DNA of 64,000 nucleotides from positions 62,001 through 126,000 of the forward strand of contig CACWPM010000003.1 in the NCBI GenBank assembly GCA_902762795.1. Direction: 5' to 3'. The position numbers and the translations under genes were made by a program. This document shows, in pieces, positions 25,921 to 34,508 of the stretch. How positions within the stretch are numbered: the first letter of the stretch is position 1; each line of letters begins with the position of its first letter. Origin of the DNA: Fibrobacter succinogenes (GTDB taxonomy: Bacteria; Fibrobacterota; Fibrobacteria; Fibrobacterales; Fibrobacteraceae). The notes under the pieces are model-generated. The model had not been told where the DNA came from. It saw only the letters and a program-made list of their open reading frames with translations, and did no database searches.

Positions 25921-27229
25921 AATATCGATTTTGTTGGTTGTTTTGTTCTGAATTTTGCTTGATCTCTGTCCATTTGGCGTTATTGCCGATGTTGCGGATG
26001 AGGCGGAAACCGCCTGGTTGGCATCCCGTGTAATTTGGTGTTCTGTATGCATAATTTACATCTTTCCAAGTTTCTGTTATGTGGGTGTTACCTCCTTTGA
26101 AACAGGATGGTCTTTCTTTGAGGTAGCAAAAAGGATTTAATTCTTCAAATAGCACATGCTCCTCGACAAGACCAAAGATGTCATAAAGACCATAGCCGTT
26201 TGGTTTTAATAGGCCAACCCGCCCTGCATCATAAAAATTATCTTCTTCTTCATATGTAAATTTTGCGTATTTGGAAACATCTTCAAATGTTGCGGAATTA
26301 TTCCATTGGGCTTTATTTTTCTTGTCTCCGCCTCGAGCGAACATCATCCATTCATCATAATAGGGGAGTCTGTAGCCGTCAGATGAATAATTTACGGAAA
26401 CTCGTATATATTCGTTTTTTTGTATGGTAAAGTCGGTGTTACAAATGTCGTATAGACCTTTACTTTGAATTCTTGAAGATTGTGCATTTATTGCAGAAAA
26501 AATGTAGTATGGTTTTAGTCCCTCACGAATACTACGTGCGTTAGCGTATTTCATGGCTTGGTATATGGATATTGTATTTGCTGCAGAGTCATGAACTACA
26601 CAAAAGCCATTACGCTCAGTTGTTTTTTTTCTAGATATCCAGCCGTTTTTTAGGAAAGCTCTCTCAGATTGAACATTATTAGGAATGCTATCCCACATCA
26701 TCTGCACGATTTCACATTGTGTTACTGGACGTTTGTCAACTAAATATGTACCTGTAACTGAAATGTATCTTTCAGGATCTGCTTCTCCATGTGAACGACA
26801 ATTCCATACAGGATTGATTCTTGCTCCAAATTCTCTTTCATTGTATCCCAATAGCACTTCTTCATTTTTGAAATCAAGATACTTCATGCCTATAGCTAAA
26901 TTGATATTATGGGAGCTGTCGCTGTTGGGAAAAATGACCTTAATAATGTCAACGCCGACAAGTGCTGGAACTTGAAACGCAAGGCAAGAATCATTGAGAC
27001 TTTTGGAGTGAAGATTTCTTTTCCAGGTTTGAACTTTGCTGTCTAAACAAATTTTAATAACTTCGTTCTTTTCAACTTCAAGCCAAATCTCGTTTCTCAA
27101 AGAATCACGGGTTATGTCGATTGTCCTTTGAATTTGGCTTAAATCGGCTTTGTTTTGTGAATCGTTGGAACATGCGGTGATGAAAACCGATAGAAAAACA
27201 AAAGATAATGTGACAAAAAGATTTTTCAT
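25853..27229 (-). CDS. FGE-sulfatase (SUMF1-like) domain lipoprotein
   Basis: A 458-residue predicted lipoprotein: MKNLFVTLSFVFLSVFITAC with lipobox ITAC. After an N-terminal beta-rich domain, the C-terminal ~300 residues follow the formylglycine-generating-enzyme fold: GTYLVDKRPVTQCEIVQMMW, GYRLPYYDEWMMFARGG, LKPNGYGLYDIFGLVEEHV and CQPGGFRLIRN. I do not see the catalytic Cys pair in its usual setting, so this is probably a non-catalytic, possibly carbohydrate- or protein-binding member. It ends in an Asn/Gln-rich tail and overlaps the convergent HAD gene by 68 nt. Outer-membrane location is inferred. Confidence 0.82.
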   Translation of the reverse strand: MKNLFVTLSFVFLSVFITACSNDSQNKADLSQIQRTIDITRDSLRNEIWLEVEKNEVIKICLDSKVQTWKRNLHSKSLNDSCLAFQVPALVGVDIIKVIFPNSDSSHNINLAIGMKYLDFKNEEVLLGYNEREFGARINPVWNCRSHGEADPERYISVTGTYLVDKRPVTQCEIVQMMWDSIPNNVQSERAFLKNGWISRKKTTERNGFCVVHDSAANTISIYQAMKYANARSIREGLKPYYIFSAINAQSSRIQSKGLYDICNTDFTIQKNEYIRVSVNYSSDGYRLPYYDEWMMFARGGDKKNKAQWNNSATFEDVSKYAKFTYEEEDNFYDAGRVGLLKPNGYGLYDIFGLVEEHVLFEELNPFCYLKERPSCFKGGNTHITETWKDVNYAYRTPNYTGCQPGGFRLIRNIGNNAKWTEIKQNSEQNNQQNRYFNQETNNNPGGFQELFRQLLSP

Positions 27230-27336
27230 TTTAACACGCTTTTTTCATCAACCTTATACAATGGAATATACAAAAGGTTTTTTGAAAATATCTTTAATGC
27301 ATGATAAAAGAAATTTTCATTGGATTTGGGGGAGGG

Positions 27337-27776
27337 GTCGAACCCTCTTCTCGGGTTCTCGACCTTATTTACGAATAAAAGCAAAAACGACACCATAAAG
27401 GTGTCGTCTTTGCATTAGAGCGGGAACGGGTTTGACGTCTTCGCCAGTCACCGCTTCGCGGCTGGCTTGCCGCCCTACGGGCTTATCGCTTACGCAATAA
27501 TTCCAAAATTCGCTCTTTGCACTTCGTGCATGACCGAATTTTGTCGAACCCTCTTCTCGGGTTCTCGACCTTATTTACGAATAAAAGCAAAAACGACACC
27601 ATAAAGGTGTCGTCTTTTCTTTAGAGCGGGAACGGGTTTGACGTCTTCGCCAGTCACCGCTTCGCGGCTGGCTTGCCGCCCTACGGGCTTATCGCTTACG
27701 CGATAATTCCAAAATTCGCTCTTTGGACTTCGTCCATGATCGAATTTTGTCGAACCCTCTTCTCGGGTTCTCGACC
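27337..27776. repeat. 206-bp tandem repeat (two full copies plus a partial third) beside tRNA-Gly
   Basis: Copies start at 27337, 27543 and 27749, an exact 206-bp period; the third runs only ~28 bp before diverging into the region downstream of the tRNA. Each full copy contains GGGTTC/GAACCC, a terminator-like hairpin ACGACACC-ataaa-GGTGTCGT (27387-27407 and 27593-27613), CCGC-ttc/gaa-type hairpins and a 9-bp stem CAAAATTCG/CGAATTTTG around a small hairpin. The copies differ at that inner hairpin by paired changes: GCAC-ttc-GTGC in copy 1, GGAC-ttc-GTCC in copy 2. A GAGCGGGAA segment in each copy resembles the tRNA-Gly 3' end. Confidence 0.9.
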
Positions 27777-27790
27777 CTTTTTTACCATAT

Positions 27791-27821
27791 AAAAAAAGAA
27801 AAACCACCTGATAGGTGGTTT
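27791..27821 (-). terminator. Terminator of tRNA-Gly
   Basis: On the minus strand, AAACCACCT-atc-AGGTGGTTT (27801-27821) is followed by a T-rich run (A-run on plus, 27791-27800), 12 nt beyond the tRNA 3' end. Confidence 0.85.
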
Positions 27822-27832
27822 CTCTTTTTTCG

Positions 27833-27905
27833 AGCGGGAAAAGGGTCTCGAACCCTCGACATCGACCTTGGGAAGGTCGCGCTCTACCAACTGAGCTACT
27901 CCCGC
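27833..27905 (-). tRNA. tRNA-Gly (anticodon CCC)
   Basis: On the minus strand: acceptor GCGGGAG pairs with TTCCCGC (one G-T), the D arm is GCTCAGTTGGTAGAGC, the anticodon stem-loop is CGACC-TTCCCAA-GGTCG giving CCC, and the T arm contains GGGTTCGAGACCC. The 3' CCA is not encoded. It reads GGG codons. A promoter-like sequence lies upstream and a terminator hairpin downstream. Confidence 0.93.
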
Positions 27906-27917
27906 GTGGGTAGTGTT

Positions 27918-27945
27918 AATTTAGTAAAATTAAGGGGCTTGTAAA
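27918..27945 (-). promoter_or_regulatory. Promoter of tRNA-Gly
   Basis: On the minus strand, TTTACA (27945-27940) and TAAATT (27923-27918) are separated by 16 nt. Transcription would start about 5 nt before the tRNA 5' end at 27905. Confidence 0.55.
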
Positions 27946-27976
27946 GGGATGGCGTCTTTTTTTCTATTATTAGAAT

Positions 27977-28624
27977 ATGCAAAATTTTAGGTTAAGATCT
28001 ATTTGTGGGGCTTTATCGGTCCTCTTTTGTCTTGGATGTTTGAACAATGTGAATGCTGAAGAACGTTCGATGTGGCAGCGTTTCGCAAATTTTTTCACAC
28101 CGACAGGCTCCATTAAAGGCGAAGGTCCTGTTTACGATGAACTCAGGGGCGTTGAGTCGCAGATAGATAAGATTGAAGTCCAGTATTCCAGAGAACGCCG
28201 TCCGGGCAATAAGACGCGTTACCGCAAACAGTTGGATAGCCTTCGCAATGTACGCGATTCCTTGATTACGGTAATCGAAAAAATGCCAACGTCATCGGCT
28301 GTGATTGCTAGTTCTTCGAGTGTGAGTGTCGCGCAATCAAGTGCTGCGCTTTCGGGGCGTGTGCAGTCTGGCTCAAGTGCTGTTCAGTCGAGTTCTTCTT
28401 TGGTTGCGTCTTCGTCGGCGATGTCGCCTGTTCCAGCATCAAGCAGTTCCGCAAACATTTTGTGCGCTCGCGATACAGTTCTTGTTCACGATACGCTTGT
28501 CGTGCGCGATACGGTCGTGATTCACGATACGTTATATGTTGTCCTCGCAAATAAGCCCGATGCAACGCCGAAAGCGGTTCCGAGCAAGCCCAAGAAAAAA
28601 GCGGATAAAGCCTCGGAAAAGTAA
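27977..28624 (+). CDS. Exported Ser-rich protein with RDTVxxHDT repeats
   Basis: A 215-residue protein with an N-terminal hydrophobic signal (ICGALSVLFCLGCLNNVNAEE; either type I cleavage after NA or a lipobox-like CLGC). A short helical region (residues ~45-95, Arg/Glu-rich) is followed by a Ser-rich spacer with SSS blocks, then RDTVLVHDTLVVRDTVVIHD, a repeated motif common in Fibrobacter exported proteins, and a Lys/Pro-rich tail. TATTAT (27965-27970) ends 6 nt before the ATG and no Shine-Dalgarno is visible, so it may be leaderless. Function unknown; envelope-associated by inference. Confidence 0.72.
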   Translation: MQNFRLRSICGALSVLFCLGCLNNVNAEERSMWQRFANFFTPTGSIKGEGPVYDELRGVESQIDKIEVQYSRERRPGNKTRYRKQLDSLRNVRDSLITVIEKMPTSSAVIASSSSVSVAQSSAALSGRVQSGSSAVQSSSSLVASSSAMSPVPASSSSANILCARDTVLVHDTLVVRDTVVIHDTLYVVLANKPDATPKAVPSKPKKKADKASEK

Positions 28625-28699
28625 CTGGATTTTTCGCCTCGTGAGGCTCAGTACGACGTGTTGAAATGTCATACCAGTCTTAATGCTGGGTACGCTTTT

Positions 28700-28747
28700 A
28701 TTGAAAATGCGCGGCTTCTCGGTCGCGCATCTTTCATAATTTTCAAT
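28700..28747. terminator. Hairpin between convergent genes
   Basis: ATGCGCG (28707-28713) pairs with CGCGCAT (28724-28730), within a longer ATTGAAAAT (28700-28708)/ATTTTCAAT (28739-28747) inverted repeat. It lies between the gene ending at 28624 and the end of nudC at 28774 and probably acts as a terminator for one or both. Confidence 0.55.
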
Positions 28748-28773
28748 GGATTGTCCGCAATTTGGGCTGTCTA

Positions 28774-29604
28774 CTATTCCTTTATCGTATATCCTGAGCG
28801 GAAATTTTCGATTAAACAACTGCTGATGCTCACGCTCGTATCGTATTCGGGAATGTCTTCGCGCTTGACCCAAGTGGCGCAAGCGAGTTCGGCTTCTTGC
28901 ATGTGAATGGTCGGGTCGCCGTCGAGTTCTGCTGTGAAACCCGATATCATGGATTCGGAGAACGGCCACGGCTGGCTGCCAAAGTACTTGATGTTCTTGA
29001 CGCGGACGCCCGCTTCTTCCATAACTTCGCGCTTGACCGCTTGTTCGAGCGATTCTCCGATTTCTACGAATCCCGAAATTAGGAACATGCGCGTCCTGTC
29101 CGGATTGTCCAAGTTGCGAGCCATCAAAAGTTCGTTGCCGTTATGCACGGCGACAATCACGACTGGCGAAATCTTGGGATAAACCGTGTTCTTGCAGGCG
29201 GGGCAGACCATGGCGCGTTCCTTGGTACTTCGTTTCATCATGCATCCGCATTTGCCGCAGAATTTATTCAAACTTTCCCACTTGGCGATGTGTGCGGACG
29301 TTGCTCCGCCGAGGCGCTCCAAATGATTTTCAAGCGTGCGGAACGTACGGTTTCCACGGAATTCATAGCCTTCGGGAATTTCAGGAAAGTTCGAATTGCA
29401 CAAGAAATAAGCGTCACCGTCAATGCTGATCAAGTAATGGCAATCGCATTGCGGAAAATCGCTTACACGCGGGATTGCAAAATTGTCACCCGCCTTCTTG
29501 AAAAGCGTTTGTTCGCCATTGAAAATAATCAAGTAATCGGTGGACTTCGGCGCGATTGCCTTAAATTCGTTATCTAACTTGTGCGGTGCAATTTCGTGAA
29601 TCAT
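28774..29604 (-). CDS. nudC: NAD(+) diphosphatase NudC (Nudix family)
   Basis: A 276-residue NudC-type hydrolase that cleaves NAD(H), or NAD caps on RNA, to NMN plus AMP. A four-Cys zinc ribbon is visible (CGKCGCMMKR...CPACKN), followed by the Nudix box GFVEIGESLEQAVKREVMEE with the usual Glu residues, and the NudC signature SQPWPFS, which distinguishes NAD-type from other Nudix enzymes (last residue Ser, usually Pro). The N-terminal domain is shorter and divergent. The start ATG at 29604 was taken because the N-terminal domain begins naturally there. Confidence 0.9.
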   Translation of the reverse strand: MIHEIAPHKLDNEFKAIAPKSTDYLIIFNGEQTLFKKAGDNFAIPRVSDFPQCDCHYLISIDGDAYFLCNSNFPEIPEGYEFRGNRTFRTLENHLERLGGATSAHIAKWESLNKFCGKCGCMMKRSTKERAMVCPACKNTVYPKISPVVIVAVHNGNELLMARNLDNPDRTRMFLISGFVEIGESLEQAVKREVMEEAGVRVKNIKYFGSQPWPFSESMISGFTAELDGDPTIHMQEAELACATWVKREDIPEYDTSVSISSCLIENFRSGYTIKE

Positions 29605-29661
29605 AGGATAGTCAATAGTTATTAGTTATTTTTGTTCGTCATGGCGGACAAAATCCGTCAT

Positions 29662-30603
29662 CTATTTTTTCTTGAAGAATTTTTTGGCGGTTGAAACGCC
29701 GACAAAAGAGAATAAAATTCGTCCAATCATTTTGTGAGCGCTGTGAACCTGCGGATAAATGTTGCGAGCGTTCTTGACAATCCACGGAAACCACAGTGGC
29801 GATAAAAACGCATGGCTAAAGCGCAATTCTAGGAATTGAATGAATTTGTCCAAAAATCGGCGGCTCTCGTCCGGCAATTTTTCAAAAACACTCGAATTTC
29901 TTACCGCTTTTGCCCATTGCAAATTCGTCAGGAGTTTTTCACTCCAAGTCTTGTTGCCTTCACCGATGGCGTTGTTGCCGTGAATGCGGTATTGAATAAC
30001 TTTATCTGCGATGGCGCGGTAGCCGTTTTCTACAGTGGCGCAAAGCGTAATCCACTGGTCGTGAACGGGAACCCCTTGCGGAATCGGAAGGGTCGTCTTC
30101 AATAGCTCGGCCTTGAAAGCAACCATGCAACCGGTTACATTCGTGTATCCGGTGAGGAGTGCGCTTTGGCTCAAATGTTCGACAATTTCAGCTTTTTTGC
30201 GCCAAGACGAATCCGTGACATTGCCTTCTCTATCAATAATTTCGGCATCGCCAAAAATCATGGAACTTTCGTCAATCTTTTGGCTCATGACTTCTAATTT
30301 ATTCGGGAGCCAAATATCATCTTGGTCGGCAAGGAAAATCAAGTCGTCATCAGCGAGCAATTCGCAAGCCTTTTCCAAAGCAGTCGAGAAGGCGGCGCGA
30401 TGCCCTCTGTTCTTTTCGAATCTCGTAATTTCGAGCGGGAGCTTGCCTTTGTAACGTTCCAAAATTTCGCATGTAGAATCCTTGGATCCGTCATCCACTG
30501 CAATTATAACATCGGCCAGTCTCGTTTGCGCGACCAAGGAATCAAGCATCTGTGCGAGATACTTTTCGCCGTTATAAGTTGCGAGTGTAATGCAAATTCT
30601 CAT
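29662..30603 (-). CDS. Family 2 glycosyltransferase (third gene of a GT2 operon)
   Basis: A 313-residue GT-A-fold glycosyltransferase: ITLATYNGEKYLAQMLDSL at the N terminus, VDDGSKDSTCEILE, and the DQDDIW metal-binding region (FLADQDDIWLPNKLEVM). The C-terminal half includes PVHDQWITLCATVENGYR with the probable catalytic Asp. It is cytoplasmic, possibly membrane-associated, and adds a sugar to a surface polysaccharide, perhaps rhamnose-type given the similarity to rhamnosyltransferases. ATG 30603 is favoured; GTG 30612 is an alternative. It starts a few bases after the stop of the preceding GT2 gene. Confidence 0.87.
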   Translation of the reverse strand: MRICITLATYNGEKYLAQMLDSLVAQTRLADVIIAVDDGSKDSTCEILERYKGKLPLEITRFEKNRGHRAAFSTALEKACELLADDDLIFLADQDDIWLPNKLEVMSQKIDESSMIFGDAEIIDREGNVTDSSWRKKAEIVEHLSQSALLTGYTNVTGCMVAFKAELLKTTLPIPQGVPVHDQWITLCATVENGYRAIADKVIQYRIHGNNAIGEGNKTWSEKLLTNLQWAKAVRNSSVFEKLPDESRRFLDKFIQFLELRFSHAFLSPLWFPWIVKNARNIYPQVHSAHKMIGRILFSFVGVSTAKKFFKKK

Positions 30604-30612
30604 GCTCAACAC

Positions 30613-31314
30613 CTAACGCCAAAGGATATGCCACGCGAGATATGCGCGGTACGCTATTCTAAAATAGAGACTGTTCGTGCTCTTGCCGCCCGTGAACGAG
30701 ACAGTGTTTTCATGACGGCGGTAAAGCTGCAAAACTTCATCTAGGTAGCCGCACTTGAAATGCTTCTGTGCGTAATACGAGACCCACAAATCGTGTGCGA
30801 CGACTTTCGGCGGGAACGGCATACACGCTTCTTTTACATGCTTCGTAAAGCACATACAAGCGCCAAGCCAGCAGTTGTTGATGATGTTTCGCAAGAGCGA
30901 TTTCTTCATCGGCCATTTTTCGTCGTAATGGCGTTCCTTGATTACATTCAGGTTTGCATCCACAAGCGAGCAGTTGCAAAGAATCGTGTCGTAGCCGCCT
31001 TCCGTCAAAAACTTTTCCATCTTGTCGAGCTTGCCCGGCAACCAGACATCGTCTTGGTCGGCGAAGTAAATCAAGTCGCCCGTGGCCTCACGCATGGCGT
31101 TTTCAAAGTTGTGTGCAACACCGTGATTCTCGTTGTGGAAAATCTTGATGCGCGGGTCGTTGTAGCTTTCAACGATTTTCAAGGTATCGTCTTTCGAAGC
31201 GTCATCAGAAACGATGAGTTCGTCATCATCCCTAAGCTGCGGAATAATGCTGTCCAGCTGTTCTTTGATGTACTTGGCACCGTTGTAGGTCGCCATGCAA
31301 ATGCTTCTTCTCAT
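30613..31314 (-). CDS. Family 2 glycosyltransferase (second gene of a GT2 operon)
   Basis: A 233-residue GT2 enzyme with SICMATYNGAKYIKEQLDSI, VSDDASKDDTLKIVESY, and the DQDD region (YFADQDDVWLPGKLDKME), plus CFTKHVKEACMPFPPKVVAHDLW. It is shorter than its neighbours at the C terminus. ATG 31314 is chosen; a TTG at 31326 would overlap the previous gene. It shares clear similarity with both adjacent genes, so the operon probably arose by duplication and the enzymes act in sequence on one glycan. Confidence 0.87.
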   Translation of the reverse strand: MRRSICMATYNGAKYIKEQLDSIIPQLRDDDELIVSDDASKDDTLKIVESYNDPRIKIFHNENHGVAHNFENAMREATGDLIYFADQDDVWLPGKLDKMEKFLTEGGYDTILCNCSLVDANLNVIKERHYDEKWPMKKSLLRNIINNCWLGACMCFTKHVKEACMPFPPKVVAHDLWVSYYAQKHFKCGYLDEVLQLYRRHENTVSFTGGKSTNSLYFRIAYRAYLAWHILWR

Positions 31315-31316
31315 AC

Positions 31317-32192
31317 CTAGAACCAACTATACAAAATTTTGTACATCAAGAACTTTAAGTACGATAATCCGAAATCCTTGTGGAGCAATTTTGCGACTTG
31401 GAAGAACTGTTTTTGCCCTGCGCGTGCGATGGCGCGTGCGAAAAAGCCTTTGCGGGCCTGTTCTGCGCCAAGCGTATTGCTTGTGTGCTGGCGGTAAAGA
31501 ATTGTCGCATCGTCAAGGATCGAGATGACTCCGCCTTTAAAGTGGACGCAAAGGGCGACCCATTCGTCATGCATTGTCGCACGTGGCGACATCGGAAGCG
31601 ACGCCAATTTTGCGGCGCGGTTGAACATCATCGTGCAACCGGTAACCACGTGGCGCACACAAATTAATTCCGGGTGCTTGCGGAAAACGTCAATTTTCAG
31701 GTCTTTGTTGAACGATTCCGAAAGCAGATTAAGCTGTTCATCGACAACACCCAAGTCCGTCGCCACGAGAATCGGCACGTTTTTCGCGACCTTCTCGGCT
31801 TCGGCTGTCCCACTAACTTGCGCAGCCCCAGCGTAGGCAACTTCGACTTCCTTCATCCGGGCAAACGTCTTTTCGATTTTCTCCAGCAACCAAATATCGT
31901 CCTGGTCGCAGAACATGTAATACTCGGAATCCACATTTTCGAGCAAATACATAAAAGACTTTGCCGCACCCCTGTGCTTTTGCGAGTCTTTTAAAATCGT
32001 AACTTTGTCTGGAAACATTTCGTGGAATTGCTGAACTATTTTCAACGTATCGTCCGAGGATCCATCATCGCGAACATACAAATGGAACAGTTTACAAGAC
32101 TGCTGGAACAGCGATTCAAGCTGTTCCCAAATGTACTTGCCGCCATTGTACGTGGCCAGCAAAATCGCAATATCGTAGTTGTTCCGTTCCAT
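31317..32192 (-). CDS. Family 2 glycosyltransferase (first gene of a GT2 operon)
   Basis: A 291-residue GT2 enzyme: IAILLATYNGGKYIWEQLES, VRDDGSSDDTLKIVQQF, the metal-binding YMFCDQDDIWLLEKIEKT and the acceptor region PRATMHDEWVALCVHFKGGV. It is the first of three head-to-tail GT2 genes separated by only a few bases (stop TAG, then GT, then the next ATG), implying one mRNA and coupled translation. Substrate sugars cannot be inferred reliably. Upstream is a repeat-rich spacer. Confidence 0.87.
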   Translation of the reverse strand: MERNNYDIAILLATYNGGKYIWEQLESLFQQSCKLFHLYVRDDGSSDDTLKIVQQFHEMFPDKVTILKDSQKHRGAAKSFMYLLENVDSEYYMFCDQDDIWLLEKIEKTFARMKEVEVAYAGAAQVSGTAEAEKVAKNVPILVATDLGVVDEQLNLLSESFNKDLKIDVFRKHPELICVRHVVTGCTMMFNRAAKLASLPMSPRATMHDEWVALCVHFKGGVISILDDATILYRQHTSNTLGAEQARKGFFARAIARAGQKQFFQVAKLLHKDFGLSYLKFLMYKILYSWF

Positions 32193-32280
32193 TGTTTAGC
32201 CGTTCGTTTTTTTTTAAAAGGCGACCCCGACCCCGTCCCCATACGCGGATCATGACCACATAAGAACTAGTTGCATTCAA

Positions 32281-32325
32281 GGCGAGTGTCGCGACAGGCT
32301 GCTTGCAGACTGTCATGATTGAGCC
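32281..32325 (-). repeat. 45-bp fixed-flank/variable-arm hairpin unit
   Basis: On the minus strand the outer parts read GGCTCAATCATG and CGACACTCGCC, matching the flanks of the units at 51630-51831; the inner part is its own hairpin, GACAG...CTGTC enclosing CTGC-tt-GCAG. The unit is 45 bp, the same length as the 51.6-kb copies. It lies in the 256-bp spacer between the GT2 operon promoter side and the 3' end of speA; the rest of that spacer also holds a TCTCTCGTCT-type repeat (32408-32432) and GCCC-gaaa-GGGC. Confidence 0.8.
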
Positions 32326-32448
32326 GAAGATGCTGACGCAAAGCGTCAAAGTTCTAAGTGGTCAAAGAGCATCAATCCGGGGTGACATTTAGAATCTTTG
32401 ACTTACTCTTTCGTCTCTCGTCTGTAGCCCGAAAGGGCGTTCTCTCGT

Positions 32449-34347
32449 CTACTCCAGATACGTGTACCCGTAAAGTCCGGAACGATAGATGTTCAAGAAT
32501 TCCTTGCCTTCCTGAAGCGTAATCTTTCCTTCCTTCACAGAGCGCGTGACCCAGTTTTCCATGTTGCGGACAAGCGCCTTGTCGCTGAAGTTCACGTAGT
32601 CGAGCACGTCTTCCACGGATTCGCCGTCAATCACCTTGTCGATATCGTAGCCGCCCTTGTCGTTGCAGACAATGTGCACAGCGTTCGTATCGCCAAAGAG
32701 GTTGTGGAGGTCACCGAGAATTTCCTGGTATGCGCCGACGAGGTAAACCGCAATAAAGTACGGTTCGTCCTTCTTGATCGGGTGGAGCGGAATAGTGCGA
32801 GCCACTTCGCCACCGCGAACGAACATGTCAATCTTTCCGTCGCTATCGCAAGTCACGTCCTGAATGGTCGTTTCAATCGTCGGCTCTTCGTCCAAACGCT
32901 GGATCGGCATAATCGGGAACACCTGATCCACGCCCCAGCTGTCCGGGAGACTCTGGAACAAACTAAAGTTGCAGAAGTACTTTTCGGCCAAGAGTCGCGG
33001 GAGTTCGCTCAATTCATAAGGCGGATGGCGCAAGTCGCGGGCGAGCAAATCTACCTTGCGGGCGATGCTCCAGAACAAACGTTCGCTCATGGCGCGGGTC
33101 TGTAAATCCACGTCGCCCATCTTGAAACCGCTCAAGGTGTCGTCGTTAATTTGCATGGCATCGTGCCAGCTTTCGAGCAAGTTCTTCGGCGAAAGCCCCT
33201 TGTAAATGCTGTACAAGTCCTTCAATTCTGCAGGGGCGTCGTCGCTAATCTCGTGAACACTCTCGTCAAAGAAAGCCTGACCGGCCGTTTCAAGTACATT
33301 GAACACCAAGATGGAATGGTGCGCCGAAAGTGCACGGCCCGATTCCGCAATGATATTCGGGTGAGGAACATTGCCGTTTTCGCAAGCTTCGTACATCGCG
33401 TACACGACGTCGTTTGCGTATTCCTGGATGGAATAGTTCACGGAGCTCGCATTAGAACTGCGCGTGCCGTCGTAATCCACGCCCAAGCCGCCGCCCACGT
33501 CCACGAATTCAAGGCCCATGCCCATCTTTCTAATTTGAACGTAAAACTGCGAAACTTCGCGCAAGCCATTCTTGATATGGCGAATGTTCGTAATCTGGCT
33601 TCCCAAGTGGAAGTGGATGAGCTTCATGCAGTCTTCCATCTTCTCTTCCTTGATAAAGTCCAGAGCTTCCAAAAGTTCAGAACTATTCAGGCCGAACTTG
33701 CTGTGGTATCCGCCGGATTCTTCCCACTTGCCGCTGCCGGAGCTTGCAAGCTTGATGCGGATGCCGATATTCGGGCGCACGCCGATGCGGCGGGACAAAT
33801 CCACGACCAAGTGAAGCTCGTTCATCTTCTCGACGACAATGAAAATCTTCTTGCCCATCTTCTGCGCGAGGAGAGCAAGCTCGATAAAGTCTTCGTCCTT
33901 GTAGCCGTTGCAGATAATTAACGCATCCGGATTTTCCATGTTCGCAAGTACCGCGTGGAGTTCCGGCTTGGAACCTGCCTCGAGGCCGATGTTGAACTTG
34001 GAACCGTGACTCACCACTTCTTCCAAAACCGCACGCTGTTGGTTCACTTTGATCGGGAAAATGCTGTAATGGCCACCCTTGTAGCCATATTCAGTCGTCG
34101 CCTTCGTGAAGCACTCGTGAATCTTTTCGATGCGGCTGTCCAGAATATCCGGGAAGCGGAGCAACACCGGGGTCGAAACATCGCGCAAGGAAAGTTCCTG
34201 CACGAGCTCGTAAAGGTCGATGCTCGGCCCGCCGTTCTTGATCGGCGAAACCGTCGCGTGACCCTTGTCGTTGATGTCAAAGTAACTTACGCCCCAACCC
34301 TTTACGTTGTAAAGATCTCGGGAATCGTCAATGCGCCATTTTTTCAT
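32449..34347 (-). CDS. speA: Biosynthetic arginine decarboxylase
   Basis: A 632-residue PLP enzyme of the SpeA group (alanine-racemase fold), converting arginine to agmatine for polyamine synthesis. Visible features are the N-terminal WRIDDSRDLYNVKGWGVSYF, the PLP-Lys motif FPIKVNQQRAVLEEV, IGLEAGSKPELHAVL, HFHLGSQITNIRHIK, VDVGGGLGVDYDGTRS and a C-terminal GAYQEILGDLHNLFGDTNAVH with the catalytic Cys equivalent in TCDSDGKID. Length is normal. It lies downstream of a carboxynorspermidine-synthase-like gene in the same direction, 161 nt apart, so together they suggest a polyamine pathway. Confidence 0.94.
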   Translation of the reverse strand: MKKWRIDDSRDLYNVKGWGVSYFDINDKGHATVSPIKNGGPSIDLYELVQELSLRDVSTPVLLRFPDILDSRIEKIHECFTKATTEYGYKGGHYSIFPIKVNQQRAVLEEVVSHGSKFNIGLEAGSKPELHAVLANMENPDALIICNGYKDEDFIELALLAQKMGKKIFIVVEKMNELHLVVDLSRRIGVRPNIGIRIKLASSGSGKWEESGGYHSKFGLNSSELLEALDFIKEEKMEDCMKLIHFHLGSQITNIRHIKNGLREVSQFYVQIRKMGMGLEFVDVGGGLGVDYDGTRSSNASSVNYSIQEYANDVVYAMYEACENGNVPHPNIIAESGRALSAHHSILVFNVLETAGQAFFDESVHEISDDAPAELKDLYSIYKGLSPKNLLESWHDAMQINDDTLSGFKMGDVDLQTRAMSERLFWSIARKVDLLARDLRHPPYELSELPRLLAEKYFCNFSLFQSLPDSWGVDQVFPIMPIQRLDEEPTIETTIQDVTCDSDGKIDMFVRGGEVARTIPLHPIKKDEPYFIAVYLVGAYQEILGDLHNLFGDTNAVHIVCNDKGGYDIDKVIDGESVEDVLDYVNFSDKALVRNMENWVTRSVKEGKITLQEGKEFLNIYRSGLYGYTYLE

Positions 34348-34508
34348 TTACAATCCTTCGGATTGAGGAATTGGGCTATGAGGTCGTTCGCTCCGCTCAC
34401 TTTGAGGTCGGGAGCCTTGCTCCCTCTGGGCTATAAATTGTGCCGAAGGCACCTAACATAACCCCAAAGCGACCGTAGGTCGCGTGCTCATACCTCATAA
34501 CCTCATAC
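34348..34508 (-). repeat. Structured intergenic element between the polyamine genes
   Basis: It contains AATCC-ttc-GGATT, GGGAGC-ctt-GCTCCC, GTGCC-gaa-GGCAC and GCGACC-gta-GGTCGC, all perfect hairpins with 3-nt loops, enclosed by GGGCTATGAGG ... CCTCATACCTAA-type ends. It is the same class of element as 9180-9335 between infB and rbfA. No gene is seen in it. Confidence 0.7.

Noticed and set aside
27337-27776. Additional tRNA genes in the tandem repeat
   Set aside because: Only fragments resembling the 3' end and T arm occur; no full cloverleaf forms.
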